Of a stretch of 35,448 bases of DNA, positions 30,626 through 35,448 are shown one piece after another. This DNA comes from a virus. Numbering within the stretch: position 1 is the stretch's first letter; each line of letters begins with the position of its first letter. The position numbers were made by a program, and so were the translations under genes. The notes beneath the pieces were generated by a model. It made no database searches, was not told the origin of the DNA, and was given only the letters and a program-made list of their open reading frames with translations. The DNA lies in the IMG/VR virus record IMGVR_UViG_3300013126_000007, positions 1 to 35,448 of that record. The stretch is one strand, 5' to 3'.

Positions 30626-30726
30626 CCCTCTTCTTCCTCCGCTTCGGCACCGCCTACGACCCCACCAACCTCTGCGACCTGATCCGTAGCGCCATCCCGC
30701 GCTGCCCTTTGGAGGTGATGCCGTGA
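30622..30726 (+). CDS. 34-residue peptide, possible duplicated gene end
   Basis: GTG start in a GTGA overlap. The sequence CDLIRS...PLEVMP matches the end of the 110-residue protein at 29968-30300 (GDLIRR...ALEVMP), and the final 16 bases, GGAGGTGATGCCGTGA, are identical in the two. It therefore looks like a partial duplication of that gene's 3' end, kept because it supplies a ribosome-binding site. Confidence 0.4.
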   Translation: MTLFFLRFGTAYDPTNLCDLIRSAIPRCPLEVMP

Positions 30727-31064
30727 TCCACGAGATGGAAGACGACGCGGTCGGCCTGCCCGTCCGACGCTGCGACCGCTGCGGCGCGGTGCTGGTGGTG
30801 CTCTCGCGCTGCCCCTCGCACCAGGTCGAGGACCTCCAGGCCCGCCTCGAGGAGGCGCGCGACGCGCATGCGCCGCTTACCGAGCGGATCCTGGAGGCGC
30901 TCCGGTGCCTCGGGCCCACCTCGATCAGCCGCCTCTGCGACCTGGTGATCTGCGCCTCGGGGGAGGCCGCTACCGCCCTCGTGCGCCTCGAGCGCAGGGG
31001 CCTCGCGCACCGGCACCAGCCTGGCGTCTGGGCGCCGGGGCTTTACGAAGGGAGGGCCGCGTGA
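30723..31064 (+). CDS. Zinc-ribbon / winged-helix protein
   Basis: The protein has 113 residues from a GTG in a GTGA overlap. The N-terminus has CDRCG (one CxxC; a further Cys lies at about 30). A coiled-coil bridge follows. Residues about 52-107 are a winged helix (LTERILEALRCLGPTSISRLCDLV... ATALVRLERRGLAHRHQPGVWAPG), with the wing ending in a turn and WAPG. Probable DNA-binding regulator of the later part of the life cycle. Confidence 0.65.
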   Translation: MIHEMEDDAVGLPVRRCDRCGAVLVVLSRCPSHQVEDLQARLEEARDAHAPLTERILEALRCLGPTSISRLCDLVICASGEAATALVRLERRGLAHRHQPGVWAPGLYEGRAA

Positions 31065-31312
31065 TGGCCCGCTTGTGCATCTGCGGCGAGCCCACCGCCA
31101 CCCCACGATCCCAGCGCTGCAAGGAGCACGCTACCTACCGCGCCCTCTCGAAGGCGGGCCGGGTGCCCACCGCCGCCGCTGCCGTTCAGCAGTGCCCGCG
31201 CTGCGGCGGTCCCCTCGCCCATGACGGCGTCGTGGTGGCCTGCCGGCGGCGCATCGCCTGCGGCTGGGTCGAGCTCGTCAGCCGCGCCGTGCGCGCAGGA
31301 GGTGCCTCGTGA
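31064..31312 (+). CDS. Small cysteine-rich protein
   Basis: The protein has 82 residues from the ATG at 31064; a GTG three bases earlier gives a GTGA overlap and one extra residue. It has an LCICG motif, a KEHATYR region that resembles a phage zinc-binding start, and a second pair (CPRCGGPL...CRRRIACGW). Two zinc sites are plausible. Likely nucleic-acid or protein binding; no enzyme motif. Confidence 0.6.
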   Translation: MARLCICGEPTATPRSQRCKEHATYRALSKAGRVPTAAAAVQQCPRCGGPLAHDGVVVACRRRIACGWVELVSRAVRAGGAS

Positions 31313-31731
31313 TCGCTCTCGCCCACGCCCTCTCCCAGCAGCCCCCCTGGTGGCGCCCTCACACCCCCAGGCACCTGACCCTCCTCCGGGAGATCGCCGG
31401 CCTCGCACCGGACCTATGCCGGGTGCTCAACTCCGACGATGACGCCGAGGTCACCTCCGTCACGACTGCGGCCTGGGGGGCCCTGGCCTACGCAGCCGGG
31501 GCCCGCCTGGAGCCGGCCGCGCCCACCGCATGCTCCGCCGAGGAGGCGCGGCGCCTGCTCCGGATCTACGACGCCGTCTGGCTGCTGATGCAGGCCCTGA
31601 GCGTGCTCAGCAAGGTGCCTCCGCCGAAGCGCCGCGAAGCGCGCGCCGTGACCGACAACCGCACGATCTGGGGCATCCGGTGCAAGGAGCGACACCTGGC
31701 CCTCGCGGCGCTCCTGGGAGGCCAGCCGTGA
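31309..31731 (+). CDS. Helical protein, unknown
   Basis: The protein has 140 residues from a GTG in a GTGA overlap. Almost entirely helical (LTLLREIAGLAPDLCRVLN; SVTTAAWGALAYAAGARLE; EEARRLLRIYDAVWLLMQALSVL) with a basic C-terminal part (PPPKRREARAVTDNRTIWGIRCKERHL). No membrane segment is clear. No recognised family. Confidence 0.6.
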   Translation: MIALAHALSQQPPWWRPHTPRHLTLLREIAGLAPDLCRVLNSDDDAEVTSVTTAAWGALAYAAGARLEPAAPTACSAEEARRLLRIYDAVWLLMQALSVLSKVPPPKRREARAVTDNRTIWGIRCKERHLALAALLGGQP

Positions 31732-33416
31732 CCGCGCGCCAGGAGCCAACCGCGCGCCAGGAGCCGACCGAGCGCGAGCTGCTGGCCCAGCGCCTGCTGC
31801 AGCACCTGCACCCGACCGACGGGCGCGGGGTCGTGGACCTGCTCACGATCGCGGGCCTGCCGTCAGGGCGGGGCCTGGCCCAGAGCGCAACGATCGCGCT
31901 GAACGATCTGGCGGCGAAAGGCCTCGCCCGGAAGGAAAAGGGGTACGGGCGCATCCCCCTGTTCTTCGCCGTCCCCGCCCCGGTCACGGCCCCCGAGGAG
32001 CGCGTCGAGCTGGCCGAGCTGGACGCCGTCCTCACTATCACCTCCATCGCATCGCGCCCCGTCGGCGCCCCCTCCGACCGCACCACGCTCACCGTCGCCG
32101 CCACCTTGGGCCCCTCCTGGCCCGAGGGCGTGCGGGTGCCGAGCTGGTCGACCAGCCTCTTTGCCGCCCAGGTCGCCGCCGGCGGCCTCGCCGGGGCCAG
32201 GTCCGCCGGCCTCGCGCGCCTGACCGAGATGCTCACCACGCTTCGCTACGCCTCCCCCACCCACGATTTCCTCCCTCCTCCCGAGGTACCTGTGACCGAC
32301 CGCGACACGATCTCCGACCTCCTCGCCTACTGCGCCGGCGTCTCCGGCGGAGCGAAGGACTCCAGCGTCCACTCCTGGCTGAAGGCCCGCCGGGTCAACC
32401 GCATCCGCGCCGAGGAGCTGCTTGAGCAGCTCGTGCACGAGGGGCGCCTGCGGCTCGTCGAGCGCCCGATCGCTGGCGGCGAGGTGGTGGTGCGCTACCT
32501 GCCCGCCGACCCATCGACGAAGGCCGCCCCCCTGCCCGTGAGCGACGCTCCGGCGGAGGAGCCCGTCGAAGAAGAGCCCACCCCCGAAGAGGAGCCCGTC
32601 GCGGTCGCTGGCGCCGAGGAGCCCTGCCGGAGCTGCGCCGAGTTGCGCCAGGCGCACGGCAAGCTGGAGCACCAGCTCTGGGAGGCGGAGTCCCGGGCCG
32701 CCGTTCTTCAGGAGAAGGTCGAGGACTGGGATCGGAGGCACCGGGAGCAAGACGCGGCGCATGTCCGCGAAGTGCGCGACCTGCGCAATCAGGTCGACCG
32801 GCTTGCATCCGAGGTGTTCCAGGCGCGAGCGACCTCGGTGGACATCATGGCCGAGGCCGCGGAGGCGCTGGGGCTGGACTCGGAGACGGAGTGGCCTCTG
32901 GTGATCGACAGGATCGGCTCTCTGAATAGGGCCCGCGCCTCCGCTGCCGCCCCCGCCCTCGACCAGGGCGCCATCGCCCACTACCTCCTCTCCCTCCCCG
33001 AAGAGCGCTGGACCTCGCTGGCCACCGCGCGCCAGCAGCTCGCCCAGGCCCGCGAGATGGCCCACGCCGCGCGGGCCCTGGAAGAAGCCGCCCTCGCGGC
33101 GGTCGACGGGCTCCTCTCCGCGCCTGCCGGCGCCCCCGCACCTGCCCCAGCCCCCGAGTTGGAGCCCGACCCGATCCCCCTCGGCCCCACGCCCCCGCCG
33201 GTGGCGCACACTTTGGGGGAGCCCCGCCCCGGCACCCAGCGAGCCGCGATCCTCGCGTGGATCCGCCGGCAGCCCGACGCCACCGCCACGGTCAAGGCCG
33301 CGGCAAAGCGGTTTGACCGGCTGGTAGGAGATATGTCTTCGGTCTTGACCACGATGCACAACGCGGGGCTCCTGAAGCGCGTGTCCACCGGCCTCTATCG
33401 GGCGGTGAAGCCGTGA
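31728..33416 (+). CDS. Large multi-winged-helix coiled-coil protein
   Basis: The protein has 562 residues from a GTG in a GTGA overlap. It opens with a short tandem TARQEP repeat. Three segments look like winged helices: about 12-78 (LLAQRLLQHLHPTDGRGVVDLLTIAGL...LNDLAAKGLARKEKG), about 190-260 (ISDLLAYCAGVSGGA..HSWLKARRVNRIRAEELLEQLVHEGRL) and about 505-562 (RAAILAWIRRQPDATATVKAAAKRFDRLVGDMSSVLTTMHNAGLLKRVSTGLYRAV). Between the second and third are an acidic Pro/Glu linker, a CRSC pair, a coiled coil (about 305-370) and a Pro/Ala linker. It has no catalytic motif. The architecture suggests a DNA-organising or transcription-control protein; I do not recognise a family. Confidence 0.6.
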   Translation: MTARQEPTARQEPTERELLAQRLLQHLHPTDGRGVVDLLTIAGLPSGRGLAQSATIALNDLAAKGLARKEKGYGRIPLFFAVPAPVTAPEERVELAELDAVLTITSIASRPVGAPSDRTTLTVAATLGPSWPEGVRVPSWSTSLFAAQVAAGGLAGARSAGLARLTEMLTTLRYASPTHDFLPPPEVPVTDRDTISDLLAYCAGVSGGAKDSSVHSWLKARRVNRIRAEELLEQLVHEGRLRLVERPIAGGEVVVRYLPADPSTKAAPLPVSDAPAEEPVEEEPTPEEEPVAVAGAEEPCRSCAELRQAHGKLEHQLWEAESRAAVLQEKVEDWDRRHREQDAAHVREVRDLRNQVDRLASEVFQARATSVDIMAEAAEALGLDSETEWPLVIDRIGSLNRARASAAAPALDQGAIAHYLLSLPEERWTSLATARQQLAQAREMAHAARALEEAALAAVDGLLSAPAGAPAPAPAPELEPDPIPLGPTPPPVAHTLGEPRPGTQRAAILAWIRRQPDATATVKAAAKRFDRLVGDMSSVLTTMHNAGLLKRVSTGLYRAVKP

Positions 33417-33490
33417 GCCGCTGGACCCCCGAGCAACGCGCCCGCTGCGACGGCGTGCTCGCGGTGCGCCCGCGCAAGAGGGCCGCGTGA
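33413..33490 (+). CDS. 25-residue basic micropeptide
   Basis: GTG at 33413 in a GTGA overlap, ending in GAGGGCCGCGTGA, which overlaps the next GTG. The same 13 bases occur at 31052-31064. The product (SRWTPEQRARCDGVLAVRPRKRAA) is basic. It may be a translational relay only. Confidence 0.35.
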   Translation: MSRWTPEQRARCDGVLAVRPRKRAA

Positions 33491-33669
33491 GGCACTCCGT
33501 CGAGCCCCTCGACCCCCGATGGGAGCGTGCCGTGTGGCGCGCGCACCGCGGCGACAAGGACCGCTGCTGGCTGCTGATCCTCGTCTGCGGCCACACCGCC
33601 ACGCGGCACCGGCTGGAGCTGCCGCCGAAGACCACCCGCTGCGCCAAGTGCGCGAAAGGAACCCCGTGA
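33487..33669 (+). CDS. Small zinc-finger-like protein
   Basis: The protein has 60 residues from a GTG in a GTGA overlap. The C-terminal half has VCGHTATRHRLELPPKTTRCAKC, a Cys/His then CxxC arrangement of the kind seen in short treble-clef or zinc-ribbon proteins. Basic and probably nucleic-acid binding; no enzyme motif. Confidence 0.6.
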   Translation: MRHSVEPLDPRWERAVWRAHRGDKDRCWLLILVCGHTATRHRLELPPKTTRCAKCAKGTP

Positions 33670-33869
33670 CCACCATCTCACTCCACGACCTGCACCGCCT
33701 CCTTGCCGACGCCGTGATCCAGTCGATCCACCGCGACGGCTGCGACGTGTACCTGGCCCTCTCGCGCGAGGACTCGCGCCGGTGGGCGCTGGTCCACGAG
33801 CGCGACGGCGAGATCGACACCGACGCGGACCCGGTGGCCCTCCTGCGCCGGTACCTGGAGGCGCCCTAA
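33666..33869 (+). CDS. Small alpha/beta protein, last gene of the rightward run
   Basis: The protein has 67 residues from a GTG in a GTGA overlap. A helix (LHDLHRLLADAVIQSI) is followed by strands (CDVYLALSREDSRRWALVHERDGEI) and a short acidic helix. No motif. It ends the coupled run; a hairpin and a 64-base gap separate it from the excisionase-like gene. Confidence 0.55.
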   Translation: MTTISLHDLHRLLADAVIQSIHRDGCDVYLALSREDSRRWALVHERDGEIDTDADPVALLRRYLEAP

Positions 33870-33898
33870 CCGCCTCGCCCTCCCCTCTCGCCCCCGAC

Positions 33899-33916
33899 GC
33901 CCCGGAAAACCGGGGC
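33899..33916 (+). terminator. GC hairpin between the rightward operon and the excisionase-like gene
   Basis: GCCCCGG-AAAA-CCGGGGC is a perfect seven-pair stem with a four-base loop, 29 bases after the stop at 33869. No T tract follows on either strand, so an intrinsic terminator is weak; transcript protection or partial attenuation is as likely. Confidence 0.45.
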
Positions 33917-33933
33917 CCGGGGGCTGAGGGCGT

Positions 33934-34260
33934 ATGGAAGCTCTGCTCACGGCGGAAGAAGTCGCGGCGCGGCTCCGGTGCCCGCTGCGCACCGCGTACC
34001 TGCGGATCAAGGAGATGCCGCACCTGCGCAACGGCAAGCGTGTGTTGGTGACGGAGAAGGCGCTGCAAGACTGGATCAGGAGAAACACATGCGACTCTAC
34101 AAGCGCGGCAGATACTGGTGGGTCGCCTGGCCCGGAGACGAGCGCGAGTCGTCGAAGCAGACGACGCGCCCGGCGGCTGAAAGCTGGGCACGACAGCGAG
34201 AGCTCGAGCGAGCCGATCCCGTGCACGCAGCCGCGCGCGCGGCGACGCTCGGCCGCCTGA
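33934..34260 (+). CDS. Excisionase-like HTH protein overlapping the integrase gene
   Basis: The protein has 108 residues from an ATG at 33934. Residues about 4-50 are an excisionase/MerR-type winged helix (LLTAEEVAARLRCPLRTAYLRIKEMPHLRNGKRVLVTEKALQDWIRR). After that the composition changes to Ser/Arg-rich, and the frame runs 172 bases into the integrase coding sequence in a different frame, so the last half is probably a by-product of missing an early stop. The protein should bind near attP and bias the integrase toward excision. Confidence 0.7.
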   Translation: MEALLTAEEVAARLRCPLRTAYLRIKEMPHLRNGKRVLVTEKALQDWIRRNTCDSTSAADTGGSPGPETSASRRSRRRARRLKAGHDSESSSEPIPCTQPRARRRSAA

Positions 34261-35141
34261 TCGTGCGCTACCTCGACGACCGTAAGGGCGCCGGGCGTAG
34301 CGAGGCCACGCTGGGCTTCTACCGTCAGAAGCTCGGCCACTGGACCCGGCTCCTCGGGGCCGAGTGCCCGCTGGCCGAGATCACCGCCAGCGCCATCGAT
34401 GGCGCTCTCGCCCAGCGCCGCGCCGAGGGCGCCTCCCCGGCCACCGTGGCGAAGGAGGCAAAGGCCCTGGGGGCGGCGCTGCGCAAGGCCAAGCGCTGGG
34501 GGCTCTGGCGCGGCGACCTCGACGAACTGCTCCCCGACCTGGGCGAGACCTATCACCCGCGCTCGCGGTGGCTGCCCCCGGACGAGCTCGAGCTCCTGGT
34601 CGAGGAGCTGGAGCAGACGCAGCCCCACTACGCCGGCGCCGTGGCCTTCGCCGTGGCCAGCGGGGCCCGCCGGAGCGAGATCGCTCGCGCCACCCGGAGC
34701 GACCTCGAGGAGGCCCTCGCCACCGGCCTCCTCCCGATCCGGGGGACGAAGACGGCGAAGGCGAGCCGCCCCGTCGCGGTGCTGTCGATTTTCCGCCCGT
34801 GGCTGGAGCTGGCCCTGCGGCTCGCCCGCGAGGAGGGCGCGGCCTTCGGGTCGTGGGTGCTCTCTGGGAACGCGCGCCGAGAGATTCTGAGCGCCTGCGC
34901 TCGCGCCGGCATCGCCCCCGCGACCTGGAACGACCTGAGACGCACCCACGGCAGATGGCTCCGGCGAGCGGGGGTGGAAGTGGAGCTGATCGGAGAGCAG
35001 CTGCGGCACACCTCCCCAGCGATGGCCCGGCGGGTGTACGCCCAGATCACCCCGGAGGAGGTAGGCCAGCAGATCGAAGCGCGGCTCTGTCCGCCGGCTG
35101 TCCGCGCAGAGCCGACGTCGACGGGATCCAACGGGGCCTAA
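34089..35141 (+). CDS. int: Tyrosine-family site-specific integrase
   Basis: The protein has 350 residues. The ATG at 34089 gives a normal N-terminus (MRLYKRGRYWWVAWPGDERES), an arm-binding type beta domain, followed by a SAM-like core-binding domain at about 53-150. The catalytic domain has Arg194 (SGARRSEI), a beta-hairpin Lys at 221 or 224, Arg284 in WNDLRRTHG, His307 in LRHTSP and Tyr317 in RRVYAQI, the nucleophile. The residue usually His three positions before Arg284 is Asn281. It should recombine attP with the host tRNA-Lys attB. The gene ends 35 bases from the attP core. Confidence 0.9.
   Translation: MRLYKRGRYWWVAWPGDERESSKQTTRPAAESWARQRELERADPVHAAARAATLGRLIVRYLDDRKGAGRSEATLGFYRQKLGHWTRLLGAECPLAEITASAIDGALAQRRAEGASPATVAKEAKALGAALRKAKRWGLWRGDLDELLPDLGETYHPRSRWLPPDELELLVEELEQTQPHYAGAVAFAVASGARRSEIARATRSDLEEALATGLLPIRGTKTAKASRPVAVLSIFRPWLELALRLAREEGAAFGSWVLSGNARREILSACARAGIAPATWNDLRRTHGRWLRRAGVEVELIGEQLRHTSPAMARRVYAQITPEEVGQQIEARLCPPAVRAEPTSTGSNGA
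35087..35104. repeat. Putative integrase arm site, left pair
   Basis: Two CTGTCCG units at 35087-35093 and 35098-35104 (11 bases apart), inside the end of int. The same pair with one change in the spacer is present on the other side of the core at 35275-35292. Direct repeats flanking the core fit arm-type integrase sites. Confidence 0.6.
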
Positions 35142-35175
35142 CGGCGCGCGTCAATCGCGGTTTCCTGCGGGTTTT

Positions 35176-35225
35176 TGGTGGGCCGAGCGGGACTCGAACC
35201 CGCGACCTACGGATTAAAAGTCCGC
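35176..35225 (-). other. attP core: 3' half of a tRNA-Lys(UUU) gene
   Basis: On the minus strand 35225-35176 reads as a 17-base anticodon arm with loop CTTTTAA (anticodon UUU, Lys), a five-base variable loop, a 17-base T arm containing TTCGAGT, the 3' acceptor strand TCGGCCC, discriminator A and an encoded CCA. The D arm and 5' acceptor strand are absent: upstream sequence does not pair. Phages that integrate at tRNA genes carry just such a 3' fragment, so that the host tRNA is rebuilt on integration. The site lies between int and the lysozyme gene in the circle. It is not a functional tRNA. Confidence 0.85.
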
Positions 35226-35274
35226 TTTTTGTGGCCTTGGATCCAGCGGACATTGACCCCGTTTCAAGGCCTAT

Positions 35275-35292
35275 CTGTCCGCCCGCTGTCCG
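35275..35292. repeat. Putative integrase arm site, right pair
   Basis: CTGTCCG at 35275-35281 and 35286-35292, again 11 bases apart, matching the left pair in 17 of 18 positions. A further inverted copy of the unit (GCGGACA) lies at 35246-35252. Confidence 0.6.
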
Positions 35293-35303
35293 TCGATGCA
35301 ACG

Positions 35304-35448
35304 CTACCGCCGCCGGTAGCCCTCGGCCAGCAGGTCGCGCGCCAGCCCCTCTCCGGTCTGCGCCACCAGCTCCCGGATGCGCCCCTCGTCGAGCTCGACG
35401 GTGGGCTCCGCCGGAGGAGGCTCCGGAGCAGCGGGAGCCTGCTGGCCC
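35304..35448 (-). CDS. 3' end of the T4-type lysozyme gene (continues from position 1)
   Basis: This holds the last 47 codons of the lysozyme that starts at 776, with a TAG at 35306-35304. Bases 35326-35448 repeat the first 123 bases of the window in the same frame. The extra residues beyond the repeat are EGYRRR. The stop faces the integrase stop at 35141, and attP lies in the convergent gap. See the entry at 1-776 for the catalytic residues. Confidence 0.8.
   Translation of the reverse strand, partial: GQQAPAAPEPPPAEPTVELDEGRIRELVAQTGEGLARDLLAEGYRRR
35326..35448. repeat. Right copy of 123-bp terminal direct repeat
   Basis: Exact copy of bases 1-123. The match begins at 35326 and runs to the end of the window. 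It shows that the sequence closes on itself, by circular form or circular permutation, with an arbitrary start point inside the lysozyme gene. Confidence 0.95.

Noticed and set aside
31728-31775. Tandem repeat of TARQEP codons as a regulatory repeat
   Set aside because: Only two copies, in frame, at the start of a coding sequence; most likely a small slippage duplication.
35176-35260. Intact tRNA-Lys gene
   Set aside because: Anticodon arm, T arm, acceptor 3' strand and CCA are present, but upstream sequence provides no D arm and no 5' acceptor strand, so it is an attachment-site fragment.
1-35448. CRISPR arrays, insertion sequences, riboswitches
   Set aside because: No regularly spaced 25-40 base repeats, no transposase motif and no inverted repeats typical of IS ends were seen; no conserved riboswitch core recognised.

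Overview
The window reads as the complete genome of a temperate, tailed, probably short-tailed (podovirus-type) bacteriophage. It is very GC-rich and almost all coding. The first 123 bases (1-123) are repeated exactly at the end (35326-35448), leaving about 35,325 bp of unique sequence. A T4-type lysozyme gene that runs off position 1 is completed, stop codon included, when the two ends are joined, so the molecule is best read as a circle cut at an arbitrary point. An intact attP-like site (the 3' half of a tRNA-Lys(UUU) gene flanked by repeats) lies inside the sequence beside an integrase gene, so this is the excised or virion form and not an integrated prophage. The base composition, a lipoprotein in the lysis cassette and the lysozyme suggest a high-GC Gram-negative host (a proteobacterium or myxobacterium would fit). 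That is inference; nothing here names the host.

Layout. (1) Leftward (minus) from the immunity region at 27.8 kb: a Cro-like regulator, five small early genes, a VapE-type primase-helicase (23860-26043), an iteron-bearing candidate replication origin (23644-23871), two small genes, a RusA-type resolvase, then small and large terminase subunits. (2) Still leftward after a short interruption: portal, scaffold, major capsid protein, decoration or minor proteins, tail adaptor, a 1057-residue tail nozzle-like protein, three large Ala/Gln/Gly-rich putative ejection proteins, a tail-fibre cluster with a LamG-like and a glycine-rich protein, and a lysis cassette (coiled-coil/TM protein, small TM protein, lipoprotein, putative papain-fold hydrolase, lysozyme). 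(3) The interruption is a four-gene rightward (plus) cassette at 19858-20796, headed by a ribbon-helix-helix protein behind a 24-bp palindrome, embedded between terminase and portal and antisense to the terminase 3' end. (4) Rightward from the immunity region: a phage repressor, then from 29042 a run of about 14 very small, translationally coupled genes including zinc-ribbon and winged-helix proteins and a 562-residue multi-winged-helix/coiled-coil protein, then an excisionase-like gene, the integrase and attP.

How it fits together. The repressor (27933-28574) and the Cro-like protein (27595-27843) are divergent. The space between them holds two copies of a paired TGCGCA operator (half-sites 11 bp apart). 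Two more copies of the same design lie 1.1 kb away, between a membrane-protein gene (28404-28961, minus) and the start of the rightward operon (29042), so one regulator set probably controls both early directions. The strongest candidates for undescribed biology are the RHH-controlled cassette inside the late region, the rightward run of uncharacterised small genes with the multi-winged-helix protein, the iteron origin at the 3' end of the VapE gene, and the shared operator network. Gene starts were chosen mainly from the repeated ATGA/GTGA/TGATG stop-start overlaps that link nearly every neighbouring pair.
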